Below, one piece after another: positions 1 through 7,000 of a stretch of DNA of 10,573 nucleotides; the stretch's first letter is position 1; each line of letters starts with the position of its first letter. The DNA comes from Deltaproteobacteria bacterium. GTDB taxonomy: Bacteria; Desulfobacterota; Desulfarculia; Adiutricales; Adiutricaceae. The position numbers and the translations under genes were made by a program. The notes below the pieces were generated by a model. That model saw nothing but the letters and a program-made list of their open reading frames with translations, had not been told where the DNA came from and did no database searches. The DNA lies in assembly GCA_031288745.1 (NCBI GenBank), contig JAITQT010000176.1:1-10573 (forward strand), in the 5' to 3' direction.

Positions 1-63
1 GTTGTCGTCGACTATTGTATTCACAGGCCTTTCGACCATGCGGATGCTTTCTGGAACGGCCAT
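1..63 (-). CDS. Start of a leftward gene, probably a transposase (partial, runs off the window)
   Basis: Read leftward from an ATG at 63-61, 21 codons stay open to the window edge. The translation contains VPESIR and RPVNTIV. These resemble, from memory, the N-termini of IS1634/IS4-type (DDE) transposases, which often begin with a short VPESIR...RPVNT block. A strong Shine-Dalgarno core (AAGGAAGG on the minus strand, about 70-77) sits at normal distance before the ATG, so the start is well supported. If the family is right, the protein would bind the element's terminal repeats and catalyse cut-and-paste transposition. The downstream catalytic region lies outside the window, so intactness cannot be judged. 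The identity rests on a short N-terminus only. Confidence 0.5.
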   Translation of the reverse strand, partial: MAVPESIRMVERPVNTIVDDN

Positions 64-77
64 AAACAACCTTCCTT

Positions 78-112
78 TATATAGTCCATTTTATAAAATC
101 TAGGACTATATA
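78..112. repeat. 10-bp perfect inverted repeat upstream of the putative transposase
   Basis: TATATAGTCC at 78-87 is the exact reverse complement of GGACTATATA at 103-112. Between the arms lies a separate perfect 12-bp AT palindrome, ATTTTATAAAAT (88-99). The pair begins only 15 bp before the transposase start codon. It could be part of an insertion-sequence end, an operator, or a hairpin that limits read-through into the transposase gene. Which of these applies cannot be told without the other end of the element. Confidence 0.55.
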
Positions 113-240
113 GCAAGGCCTTTTTTATGGCGACTTTGAAAGAATCTTCGGTGACGAAATGCCCAAAACAACTATGGTTAAAAATCGCAAAAAACTTCCC
201 GGCGGAATGCTGGCAGCGACCGTTAGGGGGAGTGAATTAA

Positions 241-381
241 ATGGCATCAGGGGTTTTCTATAGTCCGGTAGATTGGGAAACTCTTATTTTAGCGAAACAA
301 CCAAAATTGGAAACTCATTTTGTTCTTGAGTATAGCTACATTTTAGTTTTAGAATTTCCAGAGCCAACTCCGAACCGTTAA
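241..381 (+). CDS. Small hypothetical ORF of 46 codons (doubtful)
   Basis: A short frame opens at ATG 241 and ends at TAA 379-381. It has a good Shine-Dalgarno sequence (AGGGGGAG, 225-232) eight bases before the start. The predicted peptide begins MASGVFYSP and has no motif I recognise, no clear signal peptide and no membrane segment. The same reading frame is open upstream to about 127, apart from the TAA directly before this ATG, so it could equally be the 3' half of a broken 85-codon gene. The ribosome-binding site is the only positive evidence. Confidence 0.2.
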   Translation: MASGVFYSPVDWETLILAKQPKLETHFVLEYSYILVLEFPEPTPNR

Positions 382-389
382 ATTAGGAG

Positions 390-474
390 TATCACGATAA
401 ATCAATAAATCTTGGTCGGGGCGCTTAATCGTGATAAACTTTAGCGGTCTTAAAAGGACTAAAATTTTAAGTCC
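390..474. repeat. Two inverted repeats upstream of the PHP gene
   Basis: TATCACGAT (390-398) is the exact reverse complement of ATCGTGATA (428-436), with 29 bases between. A second imperfect palindrome with GGACT and AGTCC arms spans 456-474, about 20 bp before the Shine-Dalgarno of the PHP gene. The position fits operator sites or leader hairpins for the downstream operon. No T-tract follows either repeat on the plus strand, so neither looks like an intrinsic terminator. The regulatory role is inferred only from position. Confidence 0.4.
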
Positions 475-493
475 TAGAGGCGGGCTCAAAAAA

Positions 494-499
494 AAGAGG
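494..499 (+). promoter_or_regulatory. Ribosome-binding site that fixes a TTG start
   Basis: AAGAGG lies eight bases before the TTG at 508. No other start codon exists between the upstream in-frame stop (TAG at 475) and the conserved metal-binding motif of the PHP domain, which begins four codons after TTG. The unusual start is therefore well supported. Confidence 0.65.
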
Positions 500-507
500 T
501 TGCTCCC

Positions 508-1335
508 TTGTGTCTTTGTGATTTACATTTTCATCCTAATATTTACGGCTTATCGAAGCTAAGACAAAAAAAAAGACTTAAATTAATAAAAAGCGCCGTA
601 AAAAACGCTCGTCTAAACTTTATCTCCTCCACCGAGCACGTTTATAAGGCACCTTTGGAGGCTTACAAGCGGTTAGCCGAGGCCGTGGAAGATTTGGGGG
701 CGACGGTTATTCCAGGAGTGGAGTGGGTTAGCCGGGAGAAAACGGAAATAATTTTTTATTACGACTCCTCGGCCTCTCTTCAATCAGCTTTAAAGGTCTT
801 AAAACCCTTCTCTCGCTCGGTTTGGGACTTATCCGATTTAAAAAATGATACCGGGGCCGTCATAAGCCTCCCTCACCCCTTTACGCCAGGCACAACCGGG
901 GCGGTTAATCGCCTAGGGATAGAGGCCTTCGAAAGGCTGTTGGAGCTAACCGATTACGTGGAGACCCATAACGGCTTAAGCCAACAGTTTCGTCAAATTT
1001 GGCTCTACCAAAGTCTTAGCCGTTTAGCCCCAGCTTTAGCCCAAAAGGTCGAGGCCACGGAGTGTTTACCCCATCGCTATTGGTTAGAAAATTTAGGTTG
1101 GGCCGTAGGTAGCGACGCCCATTTTGCCCACGAGCTTTGCTCCTGCGGCTATCTCGAAGGCTTTGGGCAAAAAGACTGGTTCGAGGACCTTCGCGCTCGA
1201 CGGCATTTTTCCTTAGTTCACCTGCCTGCTCCACCCAATCGCCCCAGTAGGTTTAGCCGCAATATGGCCTCTTGGGGCGCGGTCATTAAAGAGGCTTGGC
1301 TAAAAAAAATAATTCGAGCCAGGTTCGGTTTTTAA
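508..1335 (+). CDS. PHP-domain metal-dependent phosphoesterase
   Basis: This 275-residue protein has the full set of PHP-domain metal-ligand motifs: DLHFH (residues 5-9), STEH with His44, PGVEW with Glu72, HPF with His123, ETHNG (152-156) and GSDAH (201-205). PHP proteins are trinuclear-metal hydrolases of phosphate esters; the substrate of this one cannot be read from sequence. It has no signal peptide, so it should act in the cytoplasm. A basic C-terminal tail of about 45 residues follows the domain. Translation starts at TTG with a good ribosome-binding site. The next gene, a CDP-alcohol phosphatidyltransferase, starts 49 bp later with no terminator between them, so the two are probably co-transcribed. 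That points to a job in making or trimming a lipid-linked phospho-compound. I recall this pairing from the deltaproteobacterial GPMC gene set. The PHP assignment is firm; the pathway is inference. Confidence 0.9.
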   Translation: MCLCDLHFHPNIYGLSKLRQKKRLKLIKSAVKNARLNFISSTEHVYKAPLEAYKRLAEAVEDLGATVIPGVEWVSREKTEIIFYYDSSASLQSALKVLKPFSRSVWDLSDLKNDTGAVISLPHPFTPGTTGAVNRLGIEAFERLLELTDYVETHNGLSQQFRQIWLYQSLSRLAPALAQKVEATECLPHRYWLENLGWAVGSDAHFAHELCSCGYLEGFGQKDWFEDLRARRHFSLVHLPAPPNRPSRFSRNMASWGAVIKEAWLKKIIRARFGF

Positions 1336-1384
1336 GTTTTCTCAGTTTTTTTAGATCTAATTTTTTTATTTCAAAGGTTTAATA

Positions 1385-1981
1385 ATGGATTATTTTAACG
1401 AGAAAGAAAGGGCTGGCCTACTAAATTTCGCTTCTAAGAGAGATAGATTCTTTAGGCCCGTAACCGAGCGTCTAGCGGCTTGGAAGATTACTCCCAATCA
1501 AGTTTCGGTCTTTGGATTATTATTATTAATCAGTGGGGCCATATGCCCTAGAAGTTTATATCCTTTGATGATGATCTTAGTTATCCTCTACGTGGTGGCC
1601 GACGGCCTCGATGGCTGTCTGGCTCGCTACACGGGAAAGATGAGCGAGGGAGGGGCCTTAGTTGACGCAGTGATGGATCAGGCTGGGCCCATAATAATAG
1701 CCGCCTTTTCTACTATCCACATACCCACTGTAGGGATTTGGGCCGTTCTTTTTAGTAGTTGTTATATTATTACAGTAGCTCTAATGCTATACGTTAATAG
1801 TAAGAATATTAAAATTGTATTTACTGTTTATAGGGTGAAATATATATTTTATATTATTTATGCCCTATCTTTTATTATTAATTTCGATTTATTAACATAT
1901 TTTATGGCATTAGGGTCAATCTATTATATAATTATTGTTTTTCTTTTGCTAAAATTAATTTGTAAATTTCATGAAGAGTAA
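1385..1981 (+). CDS. CDP-alcohol phosphatidyltransferase family membrane protein
   Basis: This 198-residue protein carries the complete family signature D-x2-DG-x2-AR-x8-G-x3-D-x3-D: Asp73, Asp76-Gly77, Ala80-Arg81, Gly90, Asp94 and Asp98. The aspartates bind two metal ions. The enzyme joins the phosphatidyl group of a CDP-lipid, or a similar CDP-linked group, to an alcohol acceptor and releases CMP. About six hydrophobic segments (roughly 42-54, 58-72, 101-116, 118-137, 148-166, 170-193) place it in the inner membrane. The acceptor alcohol is unknown. ITPNQV at 35-40 is the usual entry to the first helix. AAAGG (1373-1377) stands seven bases before the ATG. The second half is much richer in A+T than the first. 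The final codons are altered by the mobile element that starts at 1978: the present protein ends ...FHEE, whereas without the element it would end ...FHEENKP. Confidence 0.9.
   Translation: MDYFNEKERAGLLNFASKRDRFFRPVTERLAAWKITPNQVSVFGLLLLISGAICPRSLYPLMMILVILYVVADGLDGCLARYTGKMSEGGALVDAVMDQAGPIIIAAFSTIHIPTVGIWAVLFSSCYIITVALMLYVNSKNIKIVFTVYRVKYIFYIIYALSFIINFDLLTYFMALGSIYYIIIVFLLLKLICKFHEE
1970..1977. repeat. Left target-site duplication (CATGAAGA)
   Basis: Identical to 2222-2229 on the far side of the MITE-like element. It encodes His-Glu plus two bases of the next Glu codon in the phosphatidyltransferase gene. Confidence 0.8.
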
Positions 1982-2221
1982 CCGTTCACCAAATCTTTTT
2001 TCCTTACGTTGCGGCTGGTAGCGACTATCGAGTTGTAATTAAGTTTTAGCATACCCTTAAGATCTTAACATTATATTTTAACTTTGATTAATGTAAAAAT
2101 TACTAAGCTCCTATAGGGGGCTACATTGTTGCGGTATGTGTCGTCCCTTTCAATAGGCTTGGCCCCGCAACGTTTTCTCTTGTGAACTGGCCCTTAAACG
2201 TTCAAATTGGTGAACGGACAC
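1978..2221. mobile_element. 244-bp MITE-like element with IS66-type ends and 8-bp target duplication
   Basis: The left end GTAACCGTTCACCAA (1978-1992) matches the reverse complement of the right end (2207-2221, giving GTGTCCGTTCACCAA) at 13 of 15 positions, 11 of them in one unbroken run. The element is flanked by a perfect 8-bp direct repeat CATGAAGA (1970-1977 and 2222-2229). Ends beginning GTAA and 8-bp target duplications are typical of IS66-family elements. A second, inner inverted repeat is perfect over 9 bp (ACGTTGCGG 2006-2014, CCGCAACGT 2165-2173). A further hairpin, AGCTCC/GGGGCT, lies at 2106-2122. No coding frame is evident, so it would need a transposase supplied in trans. The TAA of its GTAA end is now the stop codon of the phosphatidyltransferase gene. 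Confidence 0.8.
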
Positions 2222-2229
2222 CATGAAGA
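2222..2229. repeat. Right target-site duplication (CATGAAGA)
   Basis: Exact copy of 1970-1977. The bases after it (2230-2241) continue the former reading frame of the phosphatidyltransferase for three codons to a TAA. This marks the gene's ancestral end at 2239-2241. Confidence 0.8.
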
Positions 2230-2260
2230 AAATAAACCTTAAACCCACCCGAACACACTG

Positions 2261-2286
2261 AGCCCCGAGCGGCGGGGCTATTTTTT
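2261..2286 (+). terminator. Rho-independent terminator of the rightward operon
   Basis: AGCCCCG (2261-2267) pairs perfectly with CGGGGCT (2273-2279) around a 5-base loop, followed by A and six T residues (2281-2286). It points rightward. Without the MITE-like element it would stand about 20 bp after the ancestral stop of the phosphatidyltransferase gene, the usual position. Its right arm overlaps the last codon of the convergent regulator gene. On the opposite strand there is no T-tract, so it does not look bidirectional. Confidence 0.85.
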
Positions 2287-3831
2287 GACCCTAAAGGGTC
2301 GGTAGTCGATATTATATTTTTCCATTCTTAAACTCATCTTGCGCTCGGTTAGCCCGAGTCGAGCCGCAGCCTGGGTTACGTGTCCGCCGGTCGCTTCTAA
2401 GGCCTCGTTAATGAGGCGTTTTTCTAACGATGAGACCGCGTCGTCAAGGGTTTTAGGCTCGTTATCGTCTCTTTTTCCTTGTAGCCAGACCGGAAGGTGC
2501 CTAACCTCTATTACCACCTCGGGGCCGCAGAGGACCGCAGCCCTTTCGATAATGTTTTCAAGCTCCCTTATGTTCCCTGGCCAATCGTAGGACCTAAGAA
2601 GTCTAGAAGCTTCGCTTGAGATATGGATGGGCTTGGATTGGTCGGGGGAAAACTTTAAGGCGAAGTTTTCGGCCAGTTCCATAATGTCTTCCACTCTTTT
2701 GCGTAAAGGCGGCAAAGATAGAGGAAAGACGCTTAGCCTATAGTAGAGATCCATCCTAAAGCGGCCTTCTTCGGCCATTTTTTCTAGATCGCGGTTAGTC
2801 GCGGCCAGTAACCTCACGTCGACTTTTATCGTCTCTCCGCCCCCCAAGCGTTCAAACTCTTTTTCCTGAATCACCCTTAAAAGTTTAGCCTGGGTAGCTA
2901 GGCTCATGTCGCCGACCTCGTCTAGAAAGAGAGTGCCCCCGTGGGCCATCTCAAAGCGGCCCTTGCGGCCGCTAACCGCACCGGTGAAGGCCCCTCTTTC
3001 GTGGCCAAAGAGTTCGCTCTCAACTAACCCCTCGGGTAGGGCGGCACAGTTAACTTTGATAAAGGGTTGGCCGGAGCGCAGACTATTGGAGTGGATGAGC
3101 CCGGCGATCATCTCTTTACCCGTGCCACTTTCACCTCTAATAAGGACAGTCACGTTGGTGGCGGCCACTTGGGCCACTTCCTCTAAAATATTACGCAAGG
3201 CCTTAGATTGTCCGACTAATTGACCAAATTTAAAATTATGGTTAAGGATGGCCTGGAGCCTTCGGTTTTCCTCGAGCATGGCCTCGTGGCGAGCACTAAA
3301 GTCGCGCCTAACGCTAACGGCGCGGGCGATTAAGGTGGAGAGAATAGTTAATAAGCGCATGTCCTCTTCCATGCGCACAGAGTCGGAAAAGAGCCTATCG
3401 GCCGAAATGGCACCTATGGTGCGGCCATCTAAAATTATGGGCACGCAAATAAAGGAAATATCTTCTTTTTTTAGATCCCTAGCCTTAGTCCGGTTAAGAA
3501 ATAGGGGCTCTTGTGAGACGTTGGGCACGGCCATGGCCTGGCCAGTAGCCGTCACTCGCCCTATAACCCCCTCACCTTGCTTATAGCGAGCCCTCTTGCG
3601 CTCGATGGAGTTTAAGCCGTAGGCCGCCTCCATCACTATCTCGCCGTCAGGATTAATCATATAGAAGGCACCGCGCATCATACCGGTGTATTTGGCCATT
3701 AAGGCCAAAGTCTCCTCTAAGTGATCGCCTATCTCCGAGCCTGCCCCATTAAGGGCCTGGCTGACCTCAAAGAGTAACCTCAGCTCGCTGGCTCTATCCT
3801 TAATTTGCACATCTTCCTTGCTGCCGTTCAC
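2278..3831 (-). CDS. NifA-like sigma-54-dependent transcriptional activator (GAF / AAA+ / Fis HTH)
   Basis: Numbering here is from an upstream in-frame TTG at 3861. The N-terminal half is a GAF sensor domain (about 28-185) with the stretch SQEPLFLNRT...DISFICVPI that closely recalls NifA. The AAA+ domain (about 212-450) has Walker A GESGTGKE (243-250), an intact GAFTGA loop for sigma-54 contact (290-295), Walker B LFLDE (311-315), sensor I ATNRD (354-358), arginine-finger region FRMDLYYR (368-375) and WPGNIREL (427-434). A Fis-type helix-turn-helix ends the protein (about 485-518). It should bind upstream sites and remodel sigma-54 RNA polymerase. I prefer the GTG at 3831 because GGAG lies seven bases before it; the TTG 30 bases upstream lacks a ribosome-binding site. 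The gene converges on the PHP/phosphatidyltransferase pair and follows carB by about 190 bp. No nif genes are visible, so its targets are unknown. It could be the regulator of the neighbouring lipid-type pair. Confidence 0.9.
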   Translation of the reverse strand: MNGSKEDVQIKDRASELRLLFEVSQALNGAGSEIGDHLEETLALMAKYTGMMRGAFYMINPDGEIVMEAAYGLNSIERKRARYKQGEGVIGRVTATGQAMAVPNVSQEPLFLNRTKARDLKKEDISFICVPIILDGRTIGAISADRLFSDSVRMEEDMRLLTILSTLIARAVSVRRDFSARHEAMLEENRRLQAILNHNFKFGQLVGQSKALRNILEEVAQVAATNVTVLIRGESGTGKEMIAGLIHSNSLRSGQPFIKVNCAALPEGLVESELFGHERGAFTGAVSGRKGRFEMAHGGTLFLDEVGDMSLATQAKLLRVIQEKEFERLGGGETIKVDVRLLAATNRDLEKMAEEGRFRMDLYYRLSVFPLSLPPLRKRVEDIMELAENFALKFSPDQSKPIHISSEASRLLRSYDWPGNIRELENIIERAAVLCGPEVVIEVRHLPVWLQGKRDDNEPKTLDDAVSSLEKRLINEALEATGGHVTQAAARLGLTERKMSLRMEKYNIDYRPFRVKK

Positions 3832-3838
3832 CTTAAGT

Positions 3839-3842
3839 CTCC
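3839..3842 (-). promoter_or_regulatory. Ribosome-binding site deciding the GTG start of the sigma-54 activator
   Basis: On the minus strand, GGAG followed by seven bases precedes GTG (3831-3829). The alternative TTG at 3861 has no purine-rich sequence at the proper distance. The choice removes ten residues that are not part of the GAF domain. Confidence 0.6.
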
Positions 3843-4019
3843 AAACTAACGGTAATATCAACCGGGCCAGCTAAGAGAAGCTAGCCGCTGGTATTTTTAT
3901 ACAAAAGATAAAATTAACCTAAACCAAGGATATGAAATATTTGGTTAAAGTTTAATTTATATAAAATATAAAATGAAAACTTACTGTATAGCAATATATA
4001 AAACTAAATTTAACTTATA

Positions 4020-7000
4020 TTATGCTTTATGATAGTCTTGCAAAGGAGCTATGCGCCAACTAGCCTTTTTCATTTCCCTTAGGCCCTCCACGGCCGCTTT
4101 GAGCCCGGCCATAGTGGTGATGAGGGTAATGCCGCGGCTAATGGCCTCGGCTCTTAAAACAGTGGCGTCCTTAGCCGATGCGGGGCCACTGGTGGTGTTA
4201 ACCATCATCTGTACTAGCCCGTCTCGGATAAAATCTAAGAGATTGGGCCGGCCGAGCCTCATTTTAACGGAGACCTCGGCCTTAAGGCCGCTTTTAAGCA
4301 ACACCTTGCGGGTACCAGGTGTAGCGTGGAGAGTAAAGCCTAGTTCGACTAGGGCCGCAGCCAAGGGGGCCAGTTCTTCTTTATCTCGGTCGCTTACGGT
4401 TAAGACCACGTTGCCACTAGAAGGTATAGTCATGCCGGCTGCAGCTTGGGCTTTAAGAAAGGCTAGCCCAAAGTTGCCGTCAAGACCCATCACTTCGCCG
4501 GTTGAGCGCATCTCCGGGCCCAATTCCACTTGGGCCCCCTTAAAGCGGCCCCAGGGCAAGACCGCTTCTTTGACGGCGTAGTAATCAATTTTCTTTTCAT
4601 TATCAAAATCGGCTTCCAAAAGAGTCTGTCCGGCCATAACCTTGGCCGCCGCCTCAATTAGCGGCCGTCCGGTGGCCTTAGCCACGAATGGGGCGGTGCG
4701 CGAGGCCCTGGGGTTGGCTTCTAAGACGTAGACCTCACCATCGCAGACGGCGAATTGGATATTCATCAAGCCCTTAACATCTAAGGCCAGCCCGAGGCTT
4801 TGGGTTTGAGAGCGGATTTGCTCGAGTACTTTTTCAGATAAAGTAAAGGGCGGAATAGAGCAGCAAGAGTCACCGGAGTGGACCCCGGCCCGCTCTATGT
4901 GCTCCATAATAGCCGCGATAACTACCCTTTGCCCGTCTGAGACGGCGTCTACGTCTACTTCTACTGCGTTTTCAAGAAATTTATCGACTAAAATTGGGTT
5001 TTGCGGGCCTAAGTTAAGCCCTGAGGCCCCAAAGTCGGAGACGTATTGTAAAAGCTCGGTTTCATTATGGATAACTCGCATGGCCCGGCCGCCTAAAACA
5101 AACGAGGGCCGGACGATTAAAGGGTAACCCAGTCGGGCGGCCACCATCTTAGCCGTTTTAGCATCTTCGGCCATGCCCGAAGGGGGTTGTTTTAGGCCTA
5201 GTTTATTGACCAAAATGTTCCAGCCAGCGCGATCTTCGGCCGTAAAGATAGATTCCGGGGCCGTGCCCCAAATAGGCGCGCCTCGATTTTTTAAGGCCTG
5301 GGCTAGATTAAGAGGGGTTTGACCTCCAAGCTGGACGATGATGCCGTCGGGGCGTTCGCGGTAATAGACGTTTAGCACGTCTTCCAAGGTCACGGGCTCA
5401 AAATATAGCCTCCCCACCGCATCGTAATCAGTGGAGACAGTTTCTGGATTAGAGTTAACCATGATCGTTTCTAGTTCCATAGCTTCAAAGGCCTGAGAGG
5501 CCTTAACGCAGCAGTAGTCGAACTCTATCCCTTGACCGATGCGGTTAGGACCGCCGCCTAAGATCATGACCCGCCCTTTAGAGCTTTTAGCTCGAGGCTC
5601 TTCTTGAGACGCTGAAGGGGAATCGAAGCTAGAGTAAAAGTATGGGGTCGAGGCTTCGAATTCTCCGGCGCAGGTGTCTACTCTTCTAAAATGGGGTCGG
5701 GCCCCCGCTTGCTCTCGGTATTGGGCTACGATTTGTTCAGTTAAAAAGCTTAAGGGAAACTTTTCGGCGATAAGTTTGACTATTTTTTTATCGCTAAAGC
5801 CCTGGGCCTTAACTCTGAGCCACTGCTCGGTCGTGGGCCGGCCGCCGGAGAGAAGGGTTAGGGCGAAGGGGCCGACCAAAAATTTTTCGGTCTCAAGGAT
5901 AATGAGAAGCTGAGAGATAAACCAGGGATCGAGCCCGGTGAGGGAGCTAGCTTCATTTGGGTCTAGGCCAAGCTTTAAGGCTTCGTAGAGGTTATTAAGG
6001 CGATCGGGCTCGGGCTGAACTAGTCTTTCTCGCATAGCTTCTAGTTTTTGCTCGTCGCTAAGTTCGTCATAGCCGGCCAAAGGGCGACGCTCTAGGCTCA
6101 TAAGCCCGGTTTCTAGTCCTCTTAGGGCCTTTTGCAAGGCTTCACGGAAATTGCCGCCCAAGGCCATAGTCTCCCCGACCGCCCGCATCTCTAAGCCTAG
6201 GACTGGGGAAGCTCCGGGGAATTTTTCAAAATTAAATCTTGGGGCCTTGACTACGCAGTAATCGAGGGCTGGCTCAAAGCAGGCGCTCTTGCCGGTAATG
6301 CCATTTTTAAGTTCACCCAAATAATAGCCCACTGCAAGCTTGGCGGCTACTCTAGCAATGGGAAAGCCGGTTGCCTTGGAGGCTAAAGCGGACGAGCGAG
6401 AGACGCGGGGGTTCATTTCAATAACAACCCGCCGGCCAGTTTTAGGGTTTATGGCGAACTGGATATTGCAGCCACCGTTTAGGCCCACCGCCCTAGCCAC
6501 TCTTAAGGCGTCGTCGCGCATGGCCTGGTATTCGACGTCGGTTAAGGTTTGGATGGGGGCCACTGTGATCGAGTCTCCGGTGTGAACGCCCATGGGGTCG
6601 ACGTTTTCTATACCGCAAACAATAACGGCGTTATCGGCTAAATCGCGAATCATCTCTAGTTCCATCTCCTTCCAGCCGATGAGCGATTCTTCGACTAAAA
6701 TTTGACGGATAGGGGAGGCGGCTAGCCCCCTCCAGGCTAATTCAGATAGTTCGTCGCGATTAAAGGCTACTCCCCCGCCCGTGCCGCCCAAAGTGAAAGA
6801 GGGGCGGATAACGGCTGGAAAGCCAGTTAGCTCGCAGATTTTTTGGGCCTCTTGGACGCTATGGGCTAAGTCGCTGACGGGGATATCAAGCCCCAGCTTG
6901 GTCATAGTGTCTCTAAAGAGATGGCGATTTTCAGCTACCTCAATAACTGAAGGATTAGAGCCTATCATCTCTAGTTTCAAAGAATCCATTAGACCTAGAT

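Larger units (their letters stand above)
113..507. other. Gene-poor spacer with small broken frames and palindromes
   Basis: This stretch before the PHP gene contains no recognisable gene. A rightward frame runs from an ATG at 127 to a stop at 379-381. One TAA at 238-240 interrupts it and is followed directly by an ATG at 241 in the same frame. Two inverted repeats lie further right (390-436 and 456-474). The promoter of the PHP/phosphatidyltransferase pair should lie here, but I found no convincing sigma-70 or -24/-12 sigma-54 promoter by eye. Confidence 0.5.

Noticed and set aside
1016..1234. Leftward frame inside the PHP gene, and similar frames opposite carA, carB and the regulator
   Set aside because: They are shadows of strongly conserved genes on the other strand, without ribosome-binding sites or known motifs.
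2261..2280. Terminator read as bidirectional, also serving the regulator gene
   Set aside because: The minus strand after the hairpin has no run of T residues.
3824..3832. CCGTTCACC, nine bases identical to the end of the MITE-like element at 1982
   Set aside because: It lies across the start of the sigma-54 activator and has no partner repeat or target duplication, so it is probably coincidence.
3865..3891. Small hairpins (AGCT/AGCT, CCAGC/GCTGG) upstream of the sigma-54 activator, with T5 to the right
   Set aside because: No rightward gene ends here, so it cannot be its terminator; on the leftward strand no T-tract follows.
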